Source: Pleurodeles waltl
Lineage: Eukaryota > Chordata > Amphibia > Caudata > Salamandridae
Length of the DNA stretch: 64,000 nucleotides
Reading direction: 5' to 3'
NCBI RefSeq assembly: GCF_031143425.1
Contig: NC_090437.1
Location: 1,182,190,863 to 1,182,254,862, forward strand
Position numbers and translations under genes: made by a program. The first letter of the stretch is position 1. Every line of letters begins with the position of its first letter. Below are positions 12,011 to 24,830 of this stretch, piece after piece. Below the pieces are notes generated by a model. It was not told the origin of the DNA. It ran no database searches and saw nothing but the letters and a program-made list of their open reading frames with translations.

Positions 12011-13689
12011 GTGGATTCCCTGTCTGGGTCAGTTTGACAGTTGGGCTGTTTGCACCTCTATCTAGATAGAGACACAAAGGAGCTGGGGTGTAGTCTGCAT
12101 TTCCTGATGAGCCATCTGTGCTAGGAGGGAGGGTAGGAGTGGTCATTCACACCTGAAAGGGCTGTGCCTGCCCACACACAATGCAGTCTCCAACCCCCTG
12201 GTGTGTGTCTGGGGCCTGGCCTGGGCAAGGCAGGATTTCACAAGCAAGAGAGACTTTTAGAGTGAGGGTCCTTGCTTGGACAGGGGGTAACCTGACTGCC
12301 AACCAAAGACACCATGTCTAACACCTAGCCTTTATTATGATATGTAGAAGAGGGATAGAAGGTGTGTTTGTTTTTGTTGATTAAGTGCCATAGGTTTTGC
12401 ACTTTGTCTGAAGTGAGCATATTGAGAGATTATCTGCTTGATTCTGTGGCTAAATTTAATTGCTGATTTCTAGCCCAAACAAAATGAGACTACAGTGAGG
12501 GGCAGAAATTGTGGATGTGTTACACCTGCGATTTTCTGCAGGTGAAACCTTATACACATCCCAGGGTCAGCTAGTGAACATTTAAATGGGGAATGACATG
12601 TACTTTTAGCATGTTGTTCTGTATTCCAAGGTAGAGTACATAGTCTGATGAAAGATGTGCACCAGTTAAAGTGTGAACCCCACAAAGTCACAAATTAGAG
12701 GATGTTCAATTTGCACTAAATTTAGTTTGTGGATTCTGATGAGGACCTTGCAGTTCACGCATTTAGTGGCATACTCTCCCTATAAGAAAGTGGAATAAAG
12801 GTAATAGCCAATTAAAGCCACTCGCCTGTGTGGTGCTTACCTGCATGATAAAGAGTATGGGGCAAAGGTCATGTGAGAGTAAAGACTGCTGGGTAAATGT
12901 TACATACCTCTCCACCCTGATCTCTCCTGTTCTCTCCTCACTGGTCTTCCCCGTGACAGAGCAGTAAGTTCAGCTTCCTCCAATACCATCTCTTTCCGGC
13001 CACAGATTTTCCCTGCATTCAGCAAGAGGAGCACTCTCCAGCTCCTTCCTCCTTTATAGTTGTAAATCTTCTCCCTGCCAGGTCAGTGAGGGCGGAATCA
13101 CCCTCTCTCCTAATGATATGTTGATTTGTATAGTGCTCTAATCACCCCACAGGGGTTCAGACGCTTAATGATCCCACCTCTTATCTCACCTCTTCCTATG
13201 CCTACTCATCCTCTTCCATGCTCCGCATGCCTCCCCCTCCATTGTCAAAGTCTACTATTGGCTTTTACCTGTCAGCATAATTTCTGATCGTTACCATCAT
13301 TCCGCATCATTCTTAATTTTAGTCACACTTGACTAGAATACTTCACTTTGAGGTACATGACAAAAGGTGTTTGTCTTTCCTCAGAAGAAACCTAAATTTA
13401 CAAGTTAGGCTTTATTTTTATTTTTATTCTTGCCATACATAAACAGTGCAGGATCTTTGAATGCACTAGGAATGTCTGTTTTTTGTTTTGCAAAAGACAG
13501 GGGACATGCAAATATCAAGCACCACAAGACTGAACCTTCCGTGAATTATATTTACATAACCAGTCCTTTGCAAATTCACATTTTTTTTCTTGGGGAGTAT
13601 CAAATGTGCCCAAACTATTTATGTACAGCAGGTTAACCTGCCCATCTGATGTAACACTTTTACACTTACTTCCAGAAGTGTTGCTTACT
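12011..13689. other. Intergenic DNA, probable further non-coding repeat
   Basis: 12011-12310 may continue the preceding repeat. 12900-13250 is pyrimidine-rich. A segment near 13110 (TTTGTATAGTGCTCTAATCACCCC) resembles a common 3'-end motif of salamander LINE/SINE repeats, but no element can be delimited. Confidence 0.35.
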
Positions 13690-14440
13690 GCAGGAAAGTG
13701 GCCCACAGCACCAGCCAAGGGTTCCAAATCTCTGGTTTGCCAGGGCTACAATTTCCACAATGCACATGGTCAATCCAAGTAAAATCCTGGTGAAGCTTGT
13801 CAGCTGGAGTTGTCGTTGTTGTTGATGTTGCAAGTAACCCTTCTAGCACTTTTCTACCTGTTGCTGATCAGGGAGTCCACTCCTTATCCTCTAAGACAGG
13901 CAAAGTCCTTTTGATGTGAAGCCTTGTGAGCGCACCAGGTACAGTTCTTATGAGTGCAGTCCTCTCTTGTGTAGCACAAGGGTCCAGCAGAACAGTCCTT
14001 TTCCTCTAGATGTTTCTTTTGGGTCTTTGAGGGTCCACAACACCAGCCTAGGGTCCAGAAGCTCTGATTTGCTCCTTCTCCTTGGAGAGGTGGGACTACA
14101 ATTCCCACAATGCATCTAGTCAAATCCTTAAAAGTCCACTGGATGCTGGTCAGCTGGGCTCTTCTTGCAGGAGTTGGTGTAGGTGACTTCTTGTAGCTCT
14201 TTTATCCCTGTAGCTTTTAGGGAGTCCACTCCTTAAACTTTAAACCAAGGCAAAGCCCTCTTTTGTGTAGCCCAGAGTGTGCAGCAAGTGCAGTCCTTGT
14301 GAGTGCAGTCCTTTGTGGTGCAGACCAGGGGTTCAACATGGCAGTCCTTCTTCTTCTTCTTAATTCCAGGCAGGGATTGTAGCAGCTGGGCGGCTCTTCC
14401 ACTTTTATCCAGGTTTCTGGGCTGACAAGCAGTGGGGCAC
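13690..14440. repeat. Imperfect direct duplication of about 340 bp in retroelement-like leader
   Basis: ACACCAGCCAAGGGTTCC (about 13706) recurs as ACACCAGCCTAGGGTCC (about 14039). GGGAGTCCACTCCTTA at about 13871 recurs at about 14220. Between them, CACAATGCA plus GTCAGCTGG blocks also recur, and GTGAGTGCAGTCCT occurs in both. It contains no coding potential and resembles the repeated leader region of salamander Gypsy elements (inference). Confidence 0.6.
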
Positions 14441-14989
14441 CCCTTACCAATAGCGTGTTGGATGCCACCCTCTCTGAGGACTACTTTCTTAGTAGTGTGC
14501 CATATTTATGTCCCAGAAAGCACTGCTCCACAAAAACCCAAAATGGAAAATATCTCCTCTGGAGGTTCAGATCTGGTTACGCCCACCCATAGGTGTGGCT
14601 ATCTTTCCCCTACACTTCCCTTCCAGTCTCTTTCCTAAGCTAATTACTGGGGCTCCCGTCTGGCTGGGGGTGCAGGAAATGGGGTAGGTCTTGCCCCCCT
14701 TTAAAAACCAGTTTGGTTAATCAGCACCGGTTCTACTTTGGCAACTGCTGCTGGAGATCTCCTCCCACCAGATATTTCCTTTTCTCAGCATAGGCCACTT
14801 CACACCTCATTAAGGGAGCTTGGTTCAGCCTCTCAAAGGCTGAGCAATCAGGAAAGGCAACTTAAGGGCTGATTTTAGGTAACTGTAGGAAATAGCTCTA
14901 AAACTCTTTCCTTGTAATACTTTTGATATATCTGTGGCAAGTTGTTGGATTTAACTTCACTATTAATTTGAAACCTTGAATGGCATTTT

Positions 14990-15965
14990 TAGCTCACTCA
15001 TATCAAACGTAAGACTTTAACAATGATAAATAAAGCCTTCCCATGTTAGCCTATTGAGCTACGTCCTACCATGAAGAAATTTAAATTGGCTGTTTTTCTC
15101 TCTCCAGTGCTTATAAAACAACTTTTATATTACCCCTGCATATTATTTCACTGCACCCTACCGTTGGGACACCTAGGGTAGACCTTAGGGGTGACTTATA
15201 TGTACAAATAAGGTAATTTAAGACTTTGGAAATACTTTTAATTCCATACTCAAATTTGAACATAGTTTTGTTTTAAAAGCAACCTGTAAGACAGGGCTGG
15301 CTTTGAAAATGACAGCAGGCATCCCAGCAGTGCACACTTGTGTGCATTAAATCTACTGGGCCTCTAAACATACATCCCCTACCATATACTAGGGACTTAC
15401 AGGTAGGTTGTCAGTACCAATTGTAATCATTCCTAATTACCATTATAGGTTTTTAACACAGAGCACTGGCCATGGTCATGGGAAACAGAGCCCAGGGCAC
15501 AATCAGAATCAGAAAACACCACTATCAGTCAAAATGGGGGCAAAAAGTTAGGGGACTTCTGCAAAAAGCCCATTGTTCTCACCCCTGGCAAGAGGTTTAT
15601 CTTGTCAGGTTGAGTGTCAGTTTAAAACTGCACACAGAGGCTGTAATGGCAGGTCAGAGACATGGTTAAAAGGCTACTCAAGTTGTTTGCACAATCAGTG
15701 CTGCAGTCCCACTAGTATCATTTAATTTACAGGTACTTGGCACATGTAGTACCTCTTTACCAGGGACTGTCAAGTAAATTCAGTGTGCCAATGAGTTGTA
15801 AGCCAATTCTACCATGTTTAAAGGAAAAAGCATAAGCACTTTAACACTGGGTAAGGGTGGTAAAGTGTGCAGAATCCTAAAAGCCAACGAACACAGGTTC
15901 AAAAAACAGGTGGGTGAAGGCAAAATGTTTGGGGATGACCCTGCAGAAAGGGATAAGTCCAACAA
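14990..15965 (-). mobile_element. LTR-like interspersed repeat, opposite orientation to 11262-12010
   Basis: The reverse strand from 15960 to about 15690 parallels 11270-11530: CTGCAGGGTCATCCCCAA, CCTGTAAATTAAATGATACTAG (split here by differences) and GACTGCAGCACTGATTGTGC. The rest, down to about 15000, includes a further typical non-coding retroelement stretch. The two copies are inverted relative to each other, so they are not the two LTRs of one provirus. Confidence 0.55.
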
Positions 15966-18900
15966 GTATGTTTCATACCTCATATGTGAAACTCTTGTTT
16001 GTGTCTGTGGGCTTCCTCAGACCAGTTTAGGGAGATTGGCCATTAATATGTATCAATTGTTTTTTTTAGTCTTTTTGAGAGATTATGCAAGTGTTCTTTG
16101 AAAAAAATACTTTTCTCTGGAAATTACTTTTTCTGATCCTAGTTTGTGAGTCCAAGAACCTGTTCTTTGTATTGTAAATACGGCACACCAATGGTGTTGT
16201 TAGGTGGAGGTGGGGGCGCAAGAAATCTGGTGTATTGGTACTGATGCGCCAGATTCTTGTAAATCTGGGCCTTCATTCAGAAATACCAGTTCCTAATGTT
16301 GATGTATTTGGGCCCAAATGATTACATATAAAAGGTTACCCGCTGGCTCCACATTAGTTTCTAGCCCTAGGGTTTCCATTAACATCCCAAATACATTATG
16401 GGAGGTACACAATAGTTTTATTTCAATTCAACCAACACATCTGAAACAGTGTTTTCTGCAAGAAAAGCCCCATACTACAGCACAGTGTCCCTGTTGGTAT
16501 GGAAACCCTATATGTGTATAAAGTGCAAACATATTAAAACACCTTATTAAGGGCTTCCATAAAGATGATGTATCTTAAGCATCATACTTTACACAGAATT
16601 GTGATACTTTATGTATTGATGCATGAGACTTTGGTGAAGGTTGTTTTTTCTCATGTTGCTATAAATATTTACTGTTTATAAAAGTTTGTCATTGTGTGTG
16701 TTCGCGAGGGCCGAATGTAGGACTAACATCTCCTCTATCATTATTTATAAAATGTAATCACCAGCTGTCACATCTGCCCCACCACCCCTTTTCTTTCTTA
16801 GTAAAGTGTGCACATCTGCTGCGGCATCTCAAAAGTCCACCATCAAAAACAAGATAAACTTTTGTATAACTATTCAATGTCACTAAAATAAAGTGCCACA
16901 ATAAGGCTTGTGCTGCAACATTTCTTAATTCATGCTACAGTATCCTGATACAATTGTTTTTGCCCAGTCCACTTTAAGGATTGTCACCATTTAAGACAAA
17001 GTGACACTGTATGACTCCTCAAGTGGTAAAGAAGGGCATAGCTCACATTTCCGGGTTGCAAGAAGGTGTCCTCTTTTCAAAGTTCCTCTTTTCACTGGCT
17101 TTGGATTGCTTTTGATAGCACTGGGGCAGTTGCTATGATCATATTTTGACTCTGGGGTTAGTGGCAACAACAGACTTTCCAACATCATTATTCTATGGCA
17201 GTGATGCTCAAATGTCTTCACATTCAGAAATGTGTTAAATAAAAGGGCAACCTTTTTTACAGGTTAACTGAAGTTAAGGGAAGGAAGTAATAAGGTGTCT
17301 TGCAACACTTAACTTTAGTAACACCTTCATTTCTTACATCAAGCATGTTAAAATATGAGAAAGTGTCTTCAAAACTCCAAAAAGTGTATTTCATTAACAT
17401 GAGGGAACGTTTCATCTCAATACATCAGATTATATCAGGGCACTGAGAAGTATTTTTTAAAGTGATGTTTCAAACAGGAACTTACCCTGACAACAATGCC
17501 AATAGTGAACTAAGTGAAGTGATAACTCAATTGGTATGTGCACCCTCTGGGTTGCTATTATACATGCTATTATACATGAACAACATTATAGTTTACTAAA
17601 TCAAACACAAGAGAGGGTTTTCTACAGAATACTTCCTGAAGTCATGTATTTCTATGTCCTGTTATATGTGTTAACGAAGAAAAAGGATGGAGAATGAAAT
17701 AAAAAAATTGCCTTGACTCACACAATTTGGTCAAGTGGGGAATCCAGGACTGATCCCAGGTTTTCAAGATTCACATTGCGCAATTCAGCCTTTAGATGTA
17801 CATGTTTTGTGTCTCCTATGCTCACCTTATATAGATAGCCCCCCCGCCCCCACCTTGCGGCGCTGGCCACAACGAAGACCAAGTTTTTGGCTCCAGGGAA
17901 AATGTTTGCGAGTACCCATGGTCTATGGCCCTAATTCTGAGTTGGCCAAAGTAGGAGCTATTTATCACATCTGATGTAATTTAGTGTTCGGGATTCATGA
18001 GATGCGATAAATAGCTCCTCTTCAGAGTTTTGGGGGAACCTATGAGGATTTTGGTGTTTAACGCACAAGAATACATTTTACAGTAAATAGCTAATTGTTT
18101 TGCACTTTTACATTCTGGGAGGTTTTACGTGAGGAAATGTAACGCAAGGTGGGATATGTAGCACACCCAGCAATTACTGAGCCCGGTAAATACCACTCAA
18201 CTCGGAAGTCTAACCCCTCAAAACATGGATTGGATAAGGGGTGAAGACAGCACTGACCCACTATATGTGTTGCTAGTAAAATCATCCATTCCTGACCGCA
18301 CGCTGGGGGAAGTTTTATTTTCATGTGCTTACAAACAAGTGACTTAATTGTTTTGCCCGAAGGCAAACCATTTTGAAAACTGCCCCCATTAATTAAACCA
18401 CAGAACAAAAGGGCGTTTACACCGTATACGATGAACCTCTAAGGGCGTAGGTATACCAGCTACAGTGATATGTTTTAGTAACTGGCAACGACCCTCCAGC
18501 TTCCTACTATACATTTACATCTGCCGGTAATAGGCATGCCCACGACCATCAGTACACAGGTTTCAGTACTGCTCTGTGGCCTTAGACCTCAAACACACAA
18601 ACCATCAATTCTTACATGTCAGCCAACAGAGCCACAACCTCACTCCACTTACCTGTCTCTGTAAACCGAGTATGACCCTGGGATGTTTTGGAAATGACAT
18701 AACGGATTTAGAAAAATTGAACCTGGTCTTTAGAAATGCGCTGCGATGCCCTACTCATGGTAGATCGTGCACTACTTAAATACTAAAAAAATATAACAGT
18801 AATACTTATTAGTTGACCTATGTGTTCACGGTGCAGTGGAAATTCACTGCTTTCAATCCTCAAATGCCGTGGGCGGAAAAGGGGAGGAGGGCTCTGAAGC

Positions 18901-20429
18901 GTGGGGGCAACCCCTTGCACCGCAGGGGCATGAGATACAGCCCTGAACGGATGGGCATTTATGAATCTTCGGAACATTTAATAAGAGTTAGTTTTTAGTG
19001 ATTCCTAACTATACGTGTATAAGTATTTTTCATCCCTTAACGTTCCTTCTACATCATTATTGCACAGTTATATGGAAAAGCGTCTTTGCAAAGGAAGAAA
19101 CTTTTTTTGAAGAAATGAAACTTGGCAACATGTTTTTTTTCCTTTTTTTACTGTTCAACAACATAATAAATCACCAGGCTATAGGGAAATATTTTACACT
19201 CATTACCTAGTTGGATAACATTAACTATCTAGTTAATCGACTTGCAATGAACTAATGTTTTAGGGACTCATGCCATTGCATGGGATTATGTCTTCTTGGC
19301 TAATTGCCTGCCTGGGTAGCTTCAGTATTCTCATTAGATGCACTGCCTTGAGGCATGACCAGCTGCTGTCGTGAACTCTCCGGAAAGGTCAAAGGTATTT
19401 TGCCATTATTAGTCTTCTGAGTGTGTGCTTATGGATTGTTTGTTTACAACAGTTGTTATAGAATTTGTCATGGCAATTTACTGACAGGAAGCTATTGCAA
19501 ATTAGGGCGATTCGAATGCTCTGTGTGTATTTACCACGTGGAATAAGGAGACCTTACTACAGTGTGCCAGACGCTACAGCCAGATTGCAGGGCTATTCAG
19601 CCTAACTCTGACTAACAAACGCCTTTTAATGTTTATGGTAGAATGAATACCCTTTACAATAATTCCCTTTAAAATTGTTCTATCGGTCTTTTCCTCTTAC
19701 CTTTTAGCCCGTCCAATTTAAGTGACCTGTATAAAAGATTTTACAGATAAGTAAACTAGTGGTTGTATACATTTGCTGTTGCGTTTAGATGATATATTTC
19801 ATTTTGGATAATGCATATTTATCCATATATCCCGCTGTTCTTTACAAGTATCCCAGCATGTAAGTGAACCACTCACTACATGTTCTTTCATTACACAGAA
19901 TTGCTTCGTAGTTCTAGTTAATATTCTAATGTCCTTTGCATCATAACTAGGGGAATCTGGAGTACTACCTAATACAAAATATAGTTTTACAAAGTTCTTT
20001 CCCTTCCCATCCGTCTAAACAGTTTGTCTCCAAACTTACTCGTGTAGTATATGATTATTCTTCACACAGGGGACCTGATTCATAAATGTTCATAGGCACC
20101 TCTATACTTACTCACTTATATATTTACTACTAAACCTACAAAACTTTGTAATGTTTTGCTGTTCACCATTTCAGAATACAGATTAACACTTTGGTGTAGA
20201 ATGTCTTGTCTCCACTCATTTCAAATGAGGGGTTAAAGCCTCCTAAAAATGAATTTATGAGAGCAAAATTACTATTATCTCTTCAACTGTTGGATGACGA
20301 TTTGAAATATTTTTTTAAAAGTTTAAAAGCTTAGTTTTTTAATCAATTTATTATACATGCATACAAATCATTTACTACACACACAAATAATTAATTTTAC
20401 ATACTTATTACAGATATGCATGTAAGTGT
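15966..20429. other. Intergenic DNA, no gene recognised
   Basis: AT-rich with short spurious frames. The only clear structure is the foldback at 17953-18019, listed separately. Confidence 0.45.
17930..18025. repeat. Foldback (MITE-like) segment
   Basis: Arms 17953-17972 (AGGAGCTATTTATCACATCT) and 18000-18019 are inverted complements over 20 bp with one mismatch, separated by 27 nt. The preceding GGCCCTAATTCTGAGTTGGCC resembles a Harbinger-type MITE end. No second end was found. Confidence 0.5.
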
Positions 20430-20436
20430 AATATAT

Positions 20437-20495
<59 letters not shown>
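20430..20495. repeat. (AT)n microsatellite
   Basis: About 28 uninterrupted AT dinucleotides, followed by a short GA run (20498-20507). Confidence 0.95.
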
Positions 20496-20498
<3 letters not shown>

Positions 20499-20579
20499 AG
20501 AGAGAGATTTTATTATTTAAAAAAAGTTAAAGTAATGTTATATTTAGGTGAAATGTTCAGTAACAATGTAACATTTTAA

Positions 20580-20875
20580 AATAAAAAAACACAGAAATTA
20601 TCCAGATATAGTTACTGAAAGTATTTATAACTCATGCCCTAAGGCAACTATAACTCGCACCATCACCATGCACAGTTTTCTCACCAACAATGTAGTTGGA
20701 AATGTTGCATTGGTATTAACAATGTAACAGTAACAATGTAACATTAACAATGTAACATGTAAAGCTAAAAAACACAGAAATCAACCAATTATTGCAAGTA
20801 CATATAACTCATGCCCTAAGGTAAGTATAACTCACATCAGCACCACACCGTTTTCTCACCAATAATGTAATTGCA
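20580..20875. repeat. Tandem duplication, period 177 bp
   Basis: ATAACTCATGCCCTAAGG starts at 20627 and again at 20804. CACAGAAAT before it and the TTTTCTCACCAA block after it recur at the same spacing, giving about 1.7 copies. Between them lie short ACAATGTAAC repeats (20720-20760). Confidence 0.8.
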
Positions 20876-21902
20876 TAGAAGATGTCATGAGCGATGTAAT
20901 ATGTTGTGAAATTAGAAGTGCATAGCAAGGGAGTGAGTTCCTGGAGCCTTTAAAGGTTCAAGGTGGGTGTGCCGCCCTGCCTTTTAATTAGATTCATGGG
21001 CTAAAGGATGGGATCCCTAGGACCTTTTTAACTCTTGGGGATGGGTCACTGGGGCCTTTTTAGGCTCAGGATGGGGTCCCCAATGCCTTTTCTTGGATCA
21101 GGAGGGGTGTCGTGCAGTCTCCTTCCTCTTTTAAATGCATTTTAGCCCAGTAGATAGGGGCTTAATTGGACTCCGTGAGGGGGGCCCACACACCCCTCCC
21201 TTCTTTTCCACCTTGGCCTCAGGGGATAGGATCCTTGGGGCCTCTCAGAATCTTGAGGATTCTTAGCCTCCGCCACAAAATAAAATTGCTTCAACCCCTG
21301 TGCCCTGAACCACTCTAATAAAATTAAAAAGAAAGTTTGGCCCCAGGCTTAGGGGGCAGGTTATCCGTACCCTGCCCCTCTTTTGTTTGTTTTGCAATTG
21401 TCACGACAATTTTGAGCCCCAAGTCCTAAAATGGCTGCCACCACTTCCTGGTTGAGGTGGTGACAGCCAATCATATCTCAGCAGCAGATCTGTTGGATCC
21501 GTGGAAATTCTGCATCGCTAGATATAGGAAGATTTTTTAGCATTAATTGCTCAGAAACTAATGAACTGATTTACACCAAATTATGAAAATCACTCTTTCG
21601 GGCCAAAATCTAGATTTCTGGCAAATTTGATGTAAATACATTCATAGGTTTGGGCTATAGCTGTGTCTAAAGTAGCTATGGCGAAATGAATGGGGAAAAT
21701 GCATTTTGGGACCCCCACCTTTTTCTCAGCCCTTGTTTGACTGATTTCCTCAACATTTTCTGTGCACAAACAAGTTGAAAAGTCGAATTTGGTTGGAAAC
21801 TTTGTGGTGATTCGTCAAATGGAGCCAAAGTTATTAGCAACACAAAAATAGGCAAATGGGGATTTCCTATGGAAACATGATCCTAACTATAACCACCTAG
21901 TG

Positions 21903-21903
<1 letters not shown>

Positions 21904-21978
<75 letters not shown>

Positions 21979-22104
21979 TATTTACCAGTCCAAGATGGAT
22001 ATGGAGATATATGTATATACACACACACACACATTATAAGCATTACAAATACGTGTATGTAAATGTGTGTGTGTGTGTGTGTATATATATATACACACAC
22101 ATAT

Positions 22105-22151
<47 letters not shown>
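21904..22151. repeat. Compound (TA)n/(CA)n/(GT)n microsatellite
   Basis: (TA)n at 21904-21975, (CA)n at 22020-22033, (GT)n at 22065-22082 and (TA)n again at 22083-22151 with short interruptions. Long open frames overlapping it are low-complexity translations. Confidence 0.95.
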
Positions 22152-22154
<3 letters not shown>

Positions 22155-23517
22155 CAGTGTGAAAGTGCTTTTATTTGCAAGTGGAATTCCTGGGAGCATT
22201 GGTGCCTGGCTCTCCAAAAAAAAACCACACAAATATTAGGACTACATGGAGGGAGAGAGGGGTAATCGAGTAAGGGGTCCGAGTAGCAGTTAGCAGGTCG
22301 GGGAAAGGAAGGGAAAGCAGGGAGAGAGCAATAACAATGATGTGGAGACACACACAAGGGAGAGAACAAAACAGGGTAAAGGGAGAAGCACAAGGGTAAG
22401 AGCAACACAGAAACCGGGAGGAAGAAAAAAATATGGGTGAGAAAGAGTAACACAGAGCACTTGAAGAGAGAAGCCCACAAAACAACTGGAAAATACATGC
22501 AATCTGAGGGAGAGCTTATGCAAAACGTAGTTCTCTAAAAGTGAGTAGTGGAAGGACACAAGCAAAGAGACTGGGATGGGACAAACACAAGATGGTCAAG
22601 ACAAGTCATCAAATAAGAAGCAAGCAAATGAGAGTGGCTATAAAGACTGCCACTGGTAATCAATGGATAGGTTTTAAGCCCACTGTAAGTTTGCTGTAAT
22701 TTGACATTAGATCCTTAGATTATGCTGGCTGGTAGACTTAACCTAAAAAGGGGCTGAAATTGAAATTATTTAATTTTCCAATGACTTGCCTCAACCTTCC
22801 AATTTGCTTTAAAGTCAACCCCAGGCAGAGTTTGCACTACATAAAGTAGTGTGTACAAAATAAGAGAAAGGGAGCGATCCTAATCACATAGAAACTAACT
22901 CCACAAAATACCAAGCTTGGTGCAAGTGAAGTGACATCACACACCGATTTACCTTACCTTGAAATGCAATGCTAAAGCATTCACTTGCTTCTTAGGTGCC
23001 TTGAGAGGGCATACTGCCTTGTTTTTCTCTTTTTTACACTTCTTCATTTGAAATAAGATGCAGTCATGGCTGCAGGTTTGCCTTGAGAAATTGTGAGCAT
23101 TTCTACAAGATCATTAGTGGCAGGTCATGATGACTGCATGATGATACAGCTGGTGTTCATGATGGTGGTGGTAGGGTAGGAAATGGAATGTCATCAGGGT
23201 AGACGTGATGGGAGCATATTCCTTGAGGCCCTTGATGAGATGTGCTGCTGTGAGCAGTATGCCCCTAGACATTGAGAGTATAGTGCCTGCGTGGGAGTGG
23301 AGCACGGCCTTGCCACTATGCAGGTGCACAAGTACAAGGCCTTGGCCAGCAGTTCTGAATTTGCTTTCTGAGAGTTATGTTAGCCCTTTCTTTAGCAGAG
23401 AGAGCTGATAGCATGCCATATTTGTTTTCTTAGTGATTTGTGTCATGAGAGTGTAGTATGTGAATCTAGTGGAAATTAATGAGTTGGCAACGGGTAAAAA
23501 ATGGGGATCTAATCCAT
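22152..23517. other. Intergenic DNA, no gene recognised
   Basis: 22290-22500 is purine-rich (GGGAGAG-type), producing long but low-complexity frames on the reverse strand. No domain is recognisable. Confidence 0.45.
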
Positions 23518-23595
23518 CCAGGTTCATGGTTTTGAGAAGGTTTGGACTAGTTGCTGCCAGGTTCATGGTTTTGAGAAGGTTTGGACTAGTTGCTG
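23518..23595. repeat. Perfect 2 x 39-bp tandem duplication
   Basis: 23518-23556 and 23557-23595 are identical, so the duplication is recent. Confidence 0.95.
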
Positions 23596-23799
23596 CTTGT
23601 TCTTGTTAGTGGGGTTGGGCTTTGGATAGGTGTTAGACATTGAAGTCTGCATGGGGAGCAAGCAGTGTTTGAAATATTGGCAGTCTAGTGCAGAGTAAAC
23701 TTTAATGTAGAGTTGTGTTTGTATAATCAGACTTTTGGTCAACTTTTATCGATGTAATCCTCCAGGTATGTGAAGGCTGATTTTTCAGTGATGTTGCAG

Positions 23800-24830
23800 A
23801 TGAAGGGTAAAAACAAACCTTCCAAAAACTCAACTCCCATCATGAAAACAACCCAGTTAATATTCAAGCTCAAGACATTGACGCCTTATACAACTGGAAC
23901 TCCTCTACATTGACAAACAGGTACCAATAAAGATCACATCCAAAGTCAACAAAAAAAGTACACCACATGAAATAAAGACATCATGAAAAGAATGAAAACA
24001 CAAATCAACATATGGCAAAACAAGTAGAGGAAGTCAAGAGATGGAAAGGGCATAATCTCACAACGTCAGCATAACAATGCCTACAGAAGAGCCACTAGAA
24101 CTACAAAAAGTCAACATTACTCCACATGCGTAACTGAAGCCGACTGCCCTTCTAAGGAATTTTCACAAGACTCTAGCAGAATTCTGAAATCCCGAATGCC
24201 AACACACAGAAACACCACAATTGCAAGCCTTTGGTGACAAAATCCCCAGGGAATTGATCTCCAGAATCAAAAGGAAATTTACCTTAAGGATAACCCAGCC
24301 AGTACTACTCCAACACATGACCCACCTACTATAGCAAGAGACAAAAGCAATTTTGTACCACTGAGCACTTTCAATACCCTCTCTTGAAAGGATTTCCTTG
24401 ACATTATTGTTGCAAGTAGACCACCATGATCACCCTGCAGACCTGACACCTCCAAAATTCTTTAAAGGTATCATTTGCACAACCTGTGAATCGGAGGTAC
24501 CTAGATGCTTACCCAATAGGTACCTGAACCTAGGTTCATTCCTATCGATCCACCTGACTCACCACACTGCAACATACATCAAATGAACCCTTCATAGGTG
24601 AACTATTTGGAGGAGTAGCATTTACCTAACTGTCAAAAACTACAGAAGAAAATTAACTAATGTCAAACAACCAGGTTTCTGAATATGCAGAGCACAGAGT
24701 CAGTCATCATATCCATTTGGAATACCCTAACACTCACAGTGAACAAGAACAGAGTGGTGGCTCTATTTCTTATGGACCTAACATCTGCATTTAGCACTGC
24801 CTGACATGGCTATTTCAAAAGTAACAACAT
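23800..24830 (+). mobile_element. L2/CR1-like LINE, internal fragment
   Basis: In broken frames this region reads like the linker between endonuclease and reverse transcriptase followed by the start of RT. ESVIISIWNTLTLTVNKNRV (about 24696-24755) and ALFLMDLTSAFSTA (about 24757-24798) match the region up to RT motif A, whose aspartate is present. The sequence stops soon after motif A. Many stops; clearly a pseudogene fragment. Confidence 0.6.

Noticed and set aside
11262..15965. The two LTR-like repeats as LTRs of a single retroelement
   Set aside because: They are inverted relative to each other; LTRs must be direct repeats.
21900..22498. Open frames of 72-151 codons around 22 kb
   Set aside because: Low-complexity (IYIYIY and purine-tract) translations of microsatellites.
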